From Planctomycetota bacterium (lineage in GTDB: Bacteria > Planctomycetota > UBA1135 > UBA2386), in assembly GCA_019636245.1 (NCBI GenBank), contig JAHBXX010000016.1:1-64000 (forward strand): DNA of 64,000 bases, read 5' to 3'. Numbering within the stretch: position 1 is the stretch's first letter; the number at the start of each line of letters is the position of its first letter. Position numbers and translations under genes: made by a program. Under the pieces are notes generated by a model that made no database searches, was not told the origin of the DNA, and saw only the letters and a list, made by a program, of their open reading frames with translations. Shown here in pieces: positions 35,922-44,528 of the stretch.

Positions 35922-37603
35922 TCGGCGAGGCCGGTCGCCGCGGTGTGGCGTTGCCCATGCTCGGCGGCGGCGCGCTGGCTGCGGCGACACCGCCGGCCGC
36001 GCTGCCGGGCGCGGAGTGGCTGGTGTTCGTGGGGCTCGGCGCGTGGTTCGCGATCGCGCGCGACGACCGCCGCCCGCGGTGGCACGCCTACCTGCTGGGC
36101 TGCCTGCACATGGCGTGGTTCTCGTGGTCGATCCACCATGTGCTGTGGCCTGCCTACCTGGCGATCGTCGGACTCGGCGGCGTCTACTTCGTGCTGGGCA
36201 CGATGGCGCTGCGCGCGGCGCCGGCACGCCGGCGGGCGATCGGCTTCGGCGTCGTCGTCGCCGCCGCCTTCTGGCTGCGGGCGAGCGTGCCGGCGATCCA
36301 CTACCCGCACGGCCAGCCGTGCCATTGCCTGTGGCCGTGGCCCTGGCTGCTCGGCAGCGTGACGGTCGGCGGCGAGCCGCTGGCGAACGCGCTGTTGGGC
36401 TGGTGCGCGGCGGCGCTCGTGGAACTCGGCACGGCATGGCGCGTCGGCCAGCCTGCCTGGACGGCGGCTGCGCGCCGCTTCGCCCTCGCGGTGGCGGTCG
36501 CGGCCGGCGCGACGGCGGGCGGCGGCCTCGCCTGGGCCGCGGTGCCGGCGGCGACGCCTGCGCGCGCCAGGGTCGCCGTGGTCGAGCCGGGGCTGCATTC
36601 GTTCGCCTTCCTGCGCGGCCTCCCGCGCACGTTCGAGGAACGGCTGCGGCAGCCGACGCAGGGCCTGCTGATGGACGGACTCGGCGACCTGCCGCGGGTG
36701 CCACGGCCGGGAGATCCGCCGGCGACGCCCGATCCGACCCTCGTGCTGTGGCCGGAGGGCAGCTTGCCGGTGACGATCCCGGTCGAGGAGATCGAGGCCG
36801 GCACCGCGCGCCTGCTGGCCGGCAAGCTGACGTCGCTGCCCTATGGGCCGCAGCGCCTGCTGCTCGGCGTGACCGTGCGTCGCGACGACCGCGACACGCC
36901 GGCGGCGGTGCTGCTCGACCTTGGGTCCGGTCGCGTGCTCGGTCACCAGGAGAAGCGCTGCCTCGTGCCCGGCGGCGAATTCCTGCCGCTGCTGCACGTG
37001 TTGCCGCAGTCGGTCGTGGCGTGGGTGCGCGCGGCGTTCGAGCGGGCGCTCGGCGCGATGCCTGACCTCGAGCCGGGCCGCGCGCTGCCGCTGCTGGCGA
37101 CGTCGGACGGCATCCCGTTCGGCTCCCTGCTGTGCTACGACAACGCGTTCCCGGGGCCCGCCGCCGAGCAGGTCGCCGCCGGTGCGCGGCTGCTCTGCGT
37201 GCTGTCGAACGAATCCTGGTACCGCGGCGGCGGCGAACTGACGCAGCTGGTGGCGATGAGCGTCGTGCGGGCGCTCGAGACCGCGACGCCGCTGGTGCGC
37301 TGCACGACCGACGGCTGGAGCGTGGTGGTGACGGCGGACGGCCGCCTCGCCGACCAGCTGCCGTTGCGGCGCGGTGTCGACGACGGGCCACGAATTCTCC
37401 GCTCGGAGGTCGCGCTGGGCGGCGGCCGGCTGCCGCCGATGGCATGGCTGCGTAGGGCGACCGGCCCGCTGGCCGCCGGTCTGCTGGCGGTCGCGTTCCT
37501 GCACGCGGCCTGGACGTGGGCTAGACTCCGCATAGCTCGAACGGCTCCCCGCGCCGCGGGCGGTCCGGGTCACCCCGTCCCGCCGCCGGCAAGTGGTTCT
37601 TGA
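35918..37603 (+). CDS. lnt: apolipoprotein N-acyltransferase
   Basis: The 561-residue inner-membrane enzyme adds the third acyl chain to bacterial lipoproteins, the last step of lipoprotein maturation. Several membrane segments fill about residues 10-215, then a nitrilase-fold domain carries the triad Glu in LWPEGSLP near 278, Lys in EKRCLVPGGEFLPL near 345 and Cys in LLCYDNAFP near 404. A C-terminal membrane anchor follows (about 515-535). The start is GTG 35918, overlapping the moeA stop. The extra C-terminal tail is Pro/Gly-rich. The stop codon lies inside the -35 hexamer of the promoter predicted for the next gene. Confidence 0.9.
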   Translation: MIGEAGRRGVALPMLGGGALAAATPPAALPGAEWLVFVGLGAWFAIARDDRRPRWHAYLLGCLHMAWFSWSIHHVLWPAYLAIVGLGGVYFVLGTMALRAAPARRRAIGFGVVVAAAFWLRASVPAIHYPHGQPCHCLWPWPWLLGSVTVGGEPLANALLGWCAAALVELGTAWRVGQPAWTAAARRFALAVAVAAGATAGGGLAWAAVPAATPARARVAVVEPGLHSFAFLRGLPRTFEERLRQPTQGLLMDGLGDLPRVPRPGDPPATPDPTLVLWPEGSLPVTIPVEEIEAGTARLLAGKLTSLPYGPQRLLLGVTVRRDDRDTPAAVLLDLGSGRVLGHQEKRCLVPGGEFLPLLHVLPQSVVAWVRAAFERALGAMPDLEPGRALPLLATSDGIPFGSLLCYDNAFPGPAAEQVAAGARLLCVLSNESWYRGGGELTQLVAMSVVRALETATPLVRCTTDGWSVVVTADGRLADQLPLRRGVDDGPRILRSEVALGGGRLPPMAWLRRATGPLAAGLLAVAFLHAAWTWARLRIARTAPRAAGGPGHPVPPPASGS

Positions 37604-37627
37604 CGGTCTCGGGCATGGAGTTAGGAT
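37600..37627 (+). promoter_or_regulatory. sigma-70-like promoter, TTGACG-N16-TAGGAT
   Basis: TTGACG (37600-37605) and TAGGAT (37622-37627) are separated by 16 bp and match the housekeeping consensus at 5 and 4 of 6 bases. The promoter overlaps the lnt stop codon and would give a leader of about 175 nt for the coiled-coil gene at 37812. Confidence 0.5.
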
Positions 37628-37811
37628 TCCGCAGCCCCCTGGCCCCTCTCGCTTTGGGATGCAGTCCCCATGCCCGTTCGTCACCCGCATGGGGGCCTCC
37701 GATCGTCCTGTCTACCCTCTGTAACAAGCCCCTCCTGCCGACGCCCGCGCTGCCGACCCCGCAGTGCTCCGCGCGCCGCGCAGATCGCACGTTAGGAGTC
37801 ACCTGGTCATC
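37628..37811 (+). promoter_or_regulatory. long 5' leader with hairpin
   Basis: CCCCATGC (37666-37673) and GCATGGGG (37687-37694) form a perfect 8-bp stem with a 13-nt loop inside the leader of the coiled-coil gene. AGGAG at 37793-37797 is the only ribosome-binding-like site and is rather far (14 nt) from the ATG. The leader may be regulatory; no known riboswitch class is recognised. Confidence 0.35.
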
Positions 37812-38675
37812 ATGAGTCCCATCGGTCGCGTGTTCATCGTCCTCAACCTCGTGCTCGCGGGCGTGTTCGTCGGCTTCGGCGGCACCTACTTGCAGAAGCA
37901 GCACGACTTCAAGAGCCAGTTGCTGGCCGAACAGAAGTCCCGGGCGGACGAGGTCGGCCGCCTGCAAGGCGACATCGTCCGGCTGGAGAGCGAGCGCAAC
38001 AGCTTCGAGAACGCGAAGACCGCGCGCGAGACCGAGCTGGACGCGGTGCGCAACCGCATGGCGCAGGTGGAGGACGAGAACAAGCGGCTGCACCAGCAGA
38101 ACGCTTCGTTCGAGGGTGACATCAAGTCCTTGCGTTCGCTGGCCGAGGCGGCGAACACGCAGATGAAGGCCGCCTTCGAGCAGTCGTCGTCGGCCTACCA
38201 GATGGCGATCGCCGACCAGAAGACCAAGGATCAGGCCGTGCGCGCCAAGGACGATGCGCTGGCCGAGAACCGCACGCTGAAGAACACCATCGTCGAGCTG
38301 CAGGAGACCATCACCGGCAAGGACCTGCAGATCGCCGGCCTCAGCAAGGACCTGAGCGAGAAGGGCCTGCTGCTCGCGGTGGCGAAGGAGAAGGGCTTCA
38401 TCGAGGGCATGGCGGCGCCGAGCCTCGCCGGCATGGTGACCAACGCCAACGGCCGCCTGCTGACGATCCAGGTGACCGACAACCCGGGCGATGTCGACAT
38501 CGGCGACATGATCGCCAAGATGCCGTTCAGCTTCGCGATCTACGATGCGTCCGGCTACAAGGGCGAGGCGACGGCGACCCGCTACGAGCCGAGCGCCAAG
38601 GCCGTGCTGTGCAACGTGACCCTGGTCAAGGGCGCGATCAAGGAAGGCGACCGCGCGTCGACCCGCACGCCCTGA
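37812..38675 (+). CDS. membrane-anchored coiled-coil protein of unknown function
   Basis: The 287-residue protein has one N-terminal membrane segment (residues about 7-26, RVFIVLNLVLAGVFVGFGG). A long heptad-rich coiled coil follows from about 30 to 205 (charged Glu/Lys/Arg/Gln pattern, e.g. VEDENKRLHQQNASFEGDIK). A small globular C-terminal domain of about 80 residues (LAGMVTNANGRLLTIQVTD) resembles the beta-rich end of MreC-like proteins only in general layout. It is followed by a 53-residue membrane protein gene and then by mreB, so a role in envelope organisation or elongation is a reasonable guess. I recognise no named family. Confidence 0.75.
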   Translation: MSPIGRVFIVLNLVLAGVFVGFGGTYLQKQHDFKSQLLAEQKSRADEVGRLQGDIVRLESERNSFENAKTARETELDAVRNRMAQVEDENKRLHQQNASFEGDIKSLRSLAEAANTQMKAAFEQSSSAYQMAIADQKTKDQAVRAKDDALAENRTLKNTIVELQETITGKDLQIAGLSKDLSEKGLLLAVAKEKGFIEGMAAPSLAGMVTNANGRLLTIQVTDNPGDVDIGDMIAKMPFSFAIYDASGYKGEATATRYEPSAKAVLCNVTLVKGAIKEGDRASTRTP

Positions 38676-38721
38676 TCGTCCCCCGAATCGTTCCCCGGCG
38701 TTCCGACAGGAGATTCCGACC

Positions 38722-38883
38722 ATGGCCAAGAAAGTTGCCAAGGCTGCCGCGGCTGCAGCTCCCGAAGTCGAAGTGGTCAGCAAGCCCGGTCTCGGGCTCG
38801 ACGACGGCATCGTGCTGACGACCACGTTCCTGCTCGCGGGCGCGATCGCGCTCGTGGTGGTGGCGATGAAGGTCTACCAGTGA
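38722..38883 (+). CDS. small (53 aa) single-pass membrane protein
   Basis: The short gene encodes a Lys/Ala-rich N-terminus (MAKKVAKAAAAAAPEVEVV), a Gly/Asp linker and one C-terminal membrane segment (about residues 31-50, VLTTTFLLAGAIALVVVAMK). An AGGAG ribosome-binding site lies 9-10 nt before the ATG, supporting that it is real. It lies 46 bp after the coiled-coil gene and is probably in the same operon. The N-in topology with basic head suggests an inner-membrane tail-anchor-like adaptor. Function unknown; too short for routine gene finders. Confidence 0.7.
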   Translation: MAKKVAKAAAAAAPEVEVVSKPGLGLDDGIVLTTTFLLAGAIALVVVAMKVYQ

Positions 38884-39175
38884 CGTCGCCGGTCGGCCGG
38901 CGGGACGGCGCGGGCCGAATCCTCCCGGTCGCACGGCGGCGCTGCCGCTGACGGCGGCAGGACGGCAGACCCGAGCGGCCCCGGCGCGATGGCGCGTCCG
39001 GGGCCGCGCTGCGTACGGTCGAGCCCTGGCGCGGCGTCGGCGAAGAATCCGTTGCTACCGGAGTGCCTGCCGCTACGTTGCGAACCGCGCCGTTTGGTCG
39101 ACGGCGTACGTGTCTGCCGGTCCATGTCTGCTGGTCCCGCCGCGCCTGCCGCGGTGGGCGGCCCCGAGGGCTTCG
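38884..39175. other. spacer before mreB with terminator-like hairpin and weak promoter
   Basis: GCGGCCCCGG (38975-38984) and CCGGGGCCGC (38998-39007) form a perfect 10-bp stem with a 13-nt loop, likely ending the coiled-coil operon. TTGCTA (39052-39057) and TACGTT (39074-39079), 16 bp apart, are a weak candidate promoter for mreB. Confidence 0.35.
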
Positions 39176-40234
39176 ATGTTCAAACCGATCGAGTGGCTGT
39201 TGAGCGGGTTCTCCGTCGATCTCGGCATCGATCTGGGAACGGCCAATACGCTCGTCTTCGTGCGCGACAAGGGCATCGTGCTGGACGAGCCATCGGTCGT
39301 CGCCGTGCGCAAGGGCACCAGTGACGTGCTGCTCGACGGCATGGCGGTCGGCGACGCCGCGCTCGAGTACCTCGGCCGCACGCCGCCGGGCTTCCAGGCC
39401 GTGCGGCCGATGAAGAGCGGCGTCATCGCCGATTTCGAGATCACCGAGAAGATGCTGCGCTACTTCATGGCGAAGGCGTGCGGCGGCAAGAAGCTGATCA
39501 AGCCGCGCCTCGTCATCGCCGTGCCGTGGGGGATCACCATGGTGGAGAAGCGCGCGGTGATCGGCAGCGCCGAGCGCGCCGGGGCCAGGCGCGTGTTCCT
39601 GGTCGACGAGCCCACGGCCGCCGCGATCGGCGCCGGCCTGCCGGTGCACGAGCCGCGTGGGTCGATGATCGTCGACATCGGCGGCGGCACCAGCGAAGTG
39701 GCGGTGATCTCGCTCGCGAACGTCGTGATGGCGGAGTGCCTGCGCGTGGCCGGCGACGACTTCAACGACGCGATCGCGCAGTACATCCGCGCCAAGTACA
39801 ACCTGCTGATCGGCGAGATCACCGCCGAACGGCTGAAGATCGCCGCCGGCAGCTGCATGCCGCTCGAGGAGGAGATCCAGGTCGAGATCCGCGGCCGCGA
39901 CTCGCTGGTGAACCTGCCGCGGCGCGCGGTGATCAGTTCGGCCGACGTGCGCGAGGCGCTGATGGAGCCGGTGCGCAAGGTGATCGGCGCGATCAAGAGC
40001 GTGCTCGAGCGGACCCCGCCCGAACTCGCGTCCGACCTGATGGACACCGGCATCACCCTGTGCGGCGGCGGGGCGCTGCTGCGCGGCCTGCCGGAGATGA
40101 TCGCCCGTGAGACCGAGCTGGACGTGCGCGTCGCCGAGCGGCCGCTCGAGGCCGTGGCGCGCGGCACCGGCATCTTCCTCGAGAACCTCGAGCTCTACTC
40201 GCAGTTCCTCGAGGGCGGCGAAGACCTCGGCTGA
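39176..40234 (+). CDS. mreB: rod-shape determining actin homologue MreB
   Basis: The 352-residue actin-fold ATPase polymerises under the inner membrane and positions the peptidoglycan elongation complex. Nucleotide-binding motifs are GIDLGTANTLVFV near residue 16, VDEPTAAAIGAGLPV, MIVDIGGGTSEVAVIS near 164 and GITLCGGGALLRGLPE near 290. The N-terminal MFKPIEWLLSGF is a plausible membrane-binding amphipathic helix. The start ATG 39176 yields this usual N-terminus. It heads an mreB-mreC-mreD-PBP2-rodA cluster. Confidence 0.96.
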   Translation: MFKPIEWLLSGFSVDLGIDLGTANTLVFVRDKGIVLDEPSVVAVRKGTSDVLLDGMAVGDAALEYLGRTPPGFQAVRPMKSGVIADFEITEKMLRYFMAKACGGKKLIKPRLVIAVPWGITMVEKRAVIGSAERAGARRVFLVDEPTAAAIGAGLPVHEPRGSMIVDIGGGTSEVAVISLANVVMAECLRVAGDDFNDAIAQYIRAKYNLLIGEITAERLKIAAGSCMPLEEEIQVEIRGRDSLVNLPRRAVISSADVREALMEPVRKVIGAIKSVLERTPPELASDLMDTGITLCGGGALLRGLPEMIARETELDVRVAERPLEAVARGTGIFLENLELYSQFLEGGEDLG

Positions 40235-40321
40235 ACGGCAGCGCCGCGGCCGGCAGCGGCCCGGCTGGGCGTGGCGGCGGGTGGCACGGTGGCGGCAGCG
40301 GCGGCGAGCGGAGGATAGGAC

Positions 40322-41695
40322 GTGCGGCAACGACCAGCGGCATTCCCGGTGGGCCTCTACGGCACGCTGCTGCTGGCGTTGTGCTGGCTGACCCTGCCGA
40401 CCGCGTTCGCGCCGCTGGAGCGGTTCGCGCTGGGGGCCACGTGCCTGGTGCCACGCCTGCTCGGCGAGTGGGCGGGCCGGCCCGCGGCGGCGGCCGAGCC
40501 GGAGGCCTGGCGGCTGGCGCAGCTCGGCGCGGAACTCGCGGCGCGCCTGCAGCGCCAGGATGTCGAGGGCGCCCGGGCGCTGCTGCCGGGGCAGTTCGAA
40601 CCGTGGTTCTGCGCCGTGCGCGAGGTCGCCGGGGACGGACCGCACCGCGGCGGCGGCGGTCATCCCGCCGCCCTGCGTCTCGCCGTCGACCACGCCGCGG
40701 TCGCGGGCTGTGCCCCGTTCGTGACCAAGGGCGACGCCCTGGTGGGTTTCCTGGTGCCGCCGGGCACCGGCGCCGCGGCCGACGACGCCCCGACCGACCC
40801 GGCACGCGTGCACCTGCTGCACCATCGCGCCGCCGCCCCGGTCGCCGCGACGCTGCCGCTGGACGGCGGCGACCAGCTGCGGCTGGTCGTGCGGGCGGCG
40901 GCCACGGTCGATCCGGCGCCCCTGCGGGCCGACCTCTGGGATGATCCCTACCTGGCGGCGCGGCTCGAACGGGGCGGTCACGTGGTGCGCACGCTGGCGC
41001 TCGACGACGAGAGTCCGGTGCCGGGCGGACTGCGGCTCGGCCGCACCCGGATCTGGGGCTACGGCGGCGCCCCGGGCGAGGCGACCCTGGCGATCGGCGT
41101 GTTCGTCGTGCCGCCGATCGAGCCGCGCGCCCTGTCCTACGTCGTGCTGTGGCGCGATCGGCGCCGCGCCGGGGCGGCGGCCGAGGATCCGCCGCCGCCG
41201 GTGCCGGCCAGGCGCCTCGCGGCGGTGGTGCGGGATCTGCCCGGCGCCGTGCACGGCCGCCACCTGCTCGTGGCCGGCGCCGCCGTGCCCGACGGCGCGG
41301 CCGTGGTGCAGGATGGCATCTTCCTCGGCACGGCGCGCGGCCTCGCCTTCGGCATGGGCCTGGTGACCTCGTTCGCCGCCTCGCGGCACCGCTGGAGCCT
41401 GCTGCTGCTGCCCGACGACGACGCCGTTCGCCCGCGGGAACTCGATGGCGAGGTGGTGTCCGCGGAGGGGGCCGAGGCCTGCGTGCGGTGGCATCGCCGC
41501 GCCTCGGGCGGGGAGGACGAACGGCTGCCGCCGGGGCAGCTGTTCACGGGCAGCAATGGCCCGCACTGTCCCGCCGGTCTGTGGATCGGCAGCGTCGAGC
41601 CGCACCCGCAGGACCGGTCGCTGCTGCTGGTGCGCACGCTGGCGCTGGCGGGCCCACGCGCCGCCGAGGTGCTGGTCGCCGGAGGGACGCCGTGA
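40322..41695 (+). CDS. mreC: divergent MreC-like protein
   Basis: The 457-residue protein has an N-terminal membrane segment (residues about 10-30) and a large periplasmic part rich in Ala, Arg and beta-strand patterns. No strong MreC signature can be picked by eye, and it is longer than usual (about 280-370). Its position between mreB and mreD, the single membrane anchor and the coupling to mreD (GTGA overlap) make it the MreC equivalent. The long insertion between anchor and C-terminal barrel would be lineage-specific. GTG 40322 follows a GGAGGA site at 40311-40316. Confidence 0.65.
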   Translation: MRQRPAAFPVGLYGTLLLALCWLTLPTAFAPLERFALGATCLVPRLLGEWAGRPAAAAEPEAWRLAQLGAELAARLQRQDVEGARALLPGQFEPWFCAVREVAGDGPHRGGGGHPAALRLAVDHAAVAGCAPFVTKGDALVGFLVPPGTGAAADDAPTDPARVHLLHHRAAAPVAATLPLDGGDQLRLVVRAAATVDPAPLRADLWDDPYLAARLERGGHVVRTLALDDESPVPGGLRLGRTRIWGYGGAPGEATLAIGVFVVPPIEPRALSYVVLWRDRRRAGAAAEDPPPPVPARRLAAVVRDLPGAVHGRHLLVAGAAVPDGAAVVQDGIFLGTARGLAFGMGLVTSFAASRHRWSLLLLPDDDAVRPRELDGEVVSAEGAEACVRWHRRASGGEDERLPPGQLFTGSNGPHCPAGLWIGSVEPHPQDRSLLLVRTLALAGPRAAEVLVAGGTP

Positions 41696-42171
41696 CGCGG
41701 TGGCTGCTGTGGTTCGTGCTGGCGCCGCAGACCTTCCTGCTGGCCGGCTGGTGGCGTGACGCCGGCCTGCCGCCGCTCGACGTCGCCGTCCTGGTGTGCC
41801 TGTTCCTGGCCTTCTTCGCCGACCGTTCGGCGCTGCCCGGGCTGCTGTTCGGCGCCGCGCTGGGGCGCGCCCTGGTCGACGAGGCGTCGCTGCCCGTGCA
41901 GGTGCTGGTGCTCGGCGTGCCCGTCGCGGTCCTGCTGCCGCTGCGCCGGCTGTTCTCGGCCCAGGGCTGGCTGTGGCAGGCGATCGCCGCCGCCGCCTGT
42001 GCGGTCGCGGTGCCCCGGCTGGCCGGATGGTGCGGCCGCCTCTTCGATCAGCCCTCGGCGAGCGCCGAACTGGACGGGCTGGCGGTGATGTGGGCGGCGC
42101 TGCTGCTGCCACCGATGCTCGCGGTGCTGCGCCGGCTGCCGCCGTTCCTGGCCTTCGAGGAAACGGCGTGA
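41692..42171 (+). CDS. mreD: MreD-like membrane protein
   Basis: The 159-residue polytopic protein has about five hydrophobic segments (e.g. WLLWFVLAPQTFLLAG, LDVAVLVCLFLAFFAD, VLVLGVPVAVLLPL). The overall size and topology are those of MreD, which links MreC to the elongation synthase. Direct sequence similarity is low, so the call rests mainly on position. GTG 41692 overlaps the upstream stop, and the stop overlaps the GTG of the following PBP2 gene. Confidence 0.7.
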   Translation: MTRWLLWFVLAPQTFLLAGWWRDAGLPPLDVAVLVCLFLAFFADRSALPGLLFGAALGRALVDEASLPVQVLVLGVPVAVLLPLRRLFSAQGWLWQAIAAAACAVAVPRLAGWCGRLFDQPSASAELDGLAVMWAALLLPPMLAVLRRLPPFLAFEETA

Positions 42172-44528
42172 ACACGACCCGGGCGCGCATCGGTGTGGTC
42201 GCCGGCTGCCTCGGTGCCGGGTTCTGCGTCGTGCTGCTGCATCTGTGGTTCGTGATGGTGCAGCGACACGAGGACTGGGCGCGCCGCAGCCGCGAGAACC
42301 GCTGGGCGTTCCGCTCGGTGCCGAGCCAGCGCGGCGCGTTGCTCGACCGGCACGGTCGCTCGCTGGCCTTCGACGAACCGGCGATGGAGCTGTCGCTGCA
42401 CTACCAGCGGTTCCGCCTCCGGCATCCCGTCGGCGCCGCGGTGCATGGCGCGACGCTGTGGGCTTCGCTGCGGCCGGGGCTGGCCGGCACGCGCTACTCC
42501 TACCACGACGGGGCGCTCGGACCGCTGGCGGCCGTCGAGGACCTGCTGGCGATGCCGGCGCGCATGCTGCAACCCGGGGTGCTGCCGAAGACCCTGGCCG
42601 CCGAGCTCGGCACGACCGTGACGACCGTGCTGGCGGCCTGCTCCGGGCTGCCGCGCCGGAACGTGTTCGCCGCGCTGCGCGCGACGGCGGCGGTGGCGGG
42701 GCCGGTCGCCTGCGGCGACGTGCTGCCGGCGGCACGGCCGCAGTTGCTGGCGGCGTTCCGGCAGAACCTCGCCTCGCTGCGGCACTTCGACGCCGACCTG
42801 ACGGCCCTGCAGCAGCACCGGCGTCGCCTCGGCGGGTTGCCGCCGGATGCCAGTCCGAGCCTGTTCGACCAGCTCGACGCGCGGCGGCGGGACAGCCTGG
42901 AGCAGCGGCGGGTGCGCTGGCAGGAGACCGGCGAGGATGGCGTCGCGGTGGAACGCGAGGGCAGCCTGGTCGAGTCGATCCGCACGGTCGTCGACGAGCA
43001 GGTGCCGTTCGAGTTCGCGGCCCGCCTGCGCGTCGGCGCCGAGCAGCATCCTGGCCTCGAGGTGCATCCGTCCATCCGCCGCGTGATCGTGCCGGCGCCC
43101 GGCAGCGTGCTGCGCGTGCTGCTCGGCCGCGTCGAGAACATCGGTCGCTCCCAGCCCGACGCGGCGTGGGTCGATCGGCTGCTGGCGCGCTCGATGCCGG
43201 CCGACTGGCTCGATGCGTTCGCGCCGGAGGCGCTGGCCGACAGCGCGGCCGATCGCGAGCGCCTGCAGCAGGAGGCCCGCGAGAGCTACGAGGCGGCGTT
43301 GCTCCGCCAGGAACGGCGCGGCGTCGGCGGTCTCGAACGGGCCTTCGACGATGCCCTGATGGGGCGGCTGGGGCTGCGCTGGGTCGAACGCGATGCCCGG
43401 CGCCGCGAACGACGGCTGTGGAGCCACCTGCGGGTCGAGGCCGGCGACGCCGTGCGGGTCTCGCTCGACGTCGACCTGCAGCAGCTGGCCGAGACCGTGG
43501 TCGCCGACGCCCGGGCGCGCATGGCGGCCGCCCACGCCGATGGCGCCGACCAGGCCAAGGTCGAGGCGGCGCTGGCGGTCGTCGATGCGCGGTCTGGCGA
43601 CGTGCTGGCGTTCGCCGGCGCGCCGGTGGCGAGTCCCTATGCGCCGATGCTGCCCGGCCTGGTGTGGTCGAAGGACGGCTCGCTCGGCTCGGTGGTCAAG
43701 CCGCTGGTGCTGGTCGAGCAGCTCGAGCGCGAGGCGCTCGGGCGTCCGCATCGACCCTTCGTCACCTTCGACCCCTGCGCCGGCAAGTACGTGTTCGGCC
43801 ACCAGCGGCTCGGCTGCAGCCGGGCGCACGGCGACAGCGGCCGCGACCCCGTCGACGCGGTCGCGCAGTCGTGCAACACCTTCTTCTTCCAGTGCGCCGA
43901 GGGCCTCGGGGCCGAGGGGGTCCTGCAGGCGCTGCGGCGGTTCGGCCTGTGCCGCCCGGCGAGCGCCAACGACCCGTTCGCCGCCTGCTGGCAGGCTTCG
44001 GCTCCGGGCCTGCCGATGGTGGCGCCGAGGGTGTCGACGGCCCAGGCCGTGCCGATGCGGGCCGTCGGCTACGGCGTCGAGGCGTCGCCGCTGGCGGTGG
44101 CACGCGCCTATGCCGCCCTGGCGACGGGCAGGCTGCCGACCCTCGGCCTCGCGGCGGGCGTCGCCCGCCCGCAGGTGGATCTCGCCGGGGTCGCCGCCGA
44201 GCTGGCCGTGGTGCGGGAGGGGCTGCGCGGTTGCGTCGAGCGCGGCACCGCGCGCACGATCCCGCTGCTGCGCCAGTTCGCGGTGCTGGGCAAGACCGGG
44301 ACGGCCGAGGTCGGGGAGCAGGACCAGAACAACGCCTGGTTCGCCGGCTTCCTCGACGGCGCCGGCGCCGACGGCGTGCAGATCTGCTTCTGCGCCGTCG
44401 TCTACTGGGTGCCGCACGGCGTACACGGCGACGAGGCCGCGGGACGCCTGGTGGCGCAGTGGCTCGCGGGGGTGGAGGCCGAGCCGGCGCTGGCGGCGCG
44501 CTACCTGCCGCCGGAGGTGCGGCGATGA
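42168..44528 (+). CDS. penicillin-binding protein 2-like transpeptidase
   Basis: The 786-residue class B PBP is the transpeptidase partner of RodA in lateral wall synthesis. A membrane anchor lies at about residues 7-30, then SVPSQRGALLDRHGRSLAFDE (R-G-x-[IL]-x-D-R-x-G motif). The long pedestal region (about 60-430) is much bigger than in E. coli PBP2. The penicillin-binding motifs are intact: SVVK near 508, SCN near 567 and KTGTAE near 708. The dimerisation pedestal contains many Arg/Ala-rich helices. GTG 42168 overlaps mreD; its stop overlaps rodA by ATGA. Confidence 0.92.
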   Translation: MNTTRARIGVVAGCLGAGFCVVLLHLWFVMVQRHEDWARRSRENRWAFRSVPSQRGALLDRHGRSLAFDEPAMELSLHYQRFRLRHPVGAAVHGATLWASLRPGLAGTRYSYHDGALGPLAAVEDLLAMPARMLQPGVLPKTLAAELGTTVTTVLAACSGLPRRNVFAALRATAAVAGPVACGDVLPAARPQLLAAFRQNLASLRHFDADLTALQQHRRRLGGLPPDASPSLFDQLDARRRDSLEQRRVRWQETGEDGVAVEREGSLVESIRTVVDEQVPFEFAARLRVGAEQHPGLEVHPSIRRVIVPAPGSVLRVLLGRVENIGRSQPDAAWVDRLLARSMPADWLDAFAPEALADSAADRERLQQEARESYEAALLRQERRGVGGLERAFDDALMGRLGLRWVERDARRRERRLWSHLRVEAGDAVRVSLDVDLQQLAETVVADARARMAAAHADGADQAKVEAALAVVDARSGDVLAFAGAPVASPYAPMLPGLVWSKDGSLGSVVKPLVLVEQLEREALGRPHRPFVTFDPCAGKYVFGHQRLGCSRAHGDSGRDPVDAVAQSCNTFFFQCAEGLGAEGVLQALRRFGLCRPASANDPFAACWQASAPGLPMVAPRVSTAQAVPMRAVGYGVEASPLAVARAYAALATGRLPTLGLAAGVARPQVDLAGVAAELAVVREGLRGCVERGTARTIPLLRQFAVLGKTGTAEVGEQDQNNAWFAGFLDGAGADGVQICFCAVVYWVPHGVHGDEAAGRLVAQWLAGVEAEPALAARYLPPEVRR

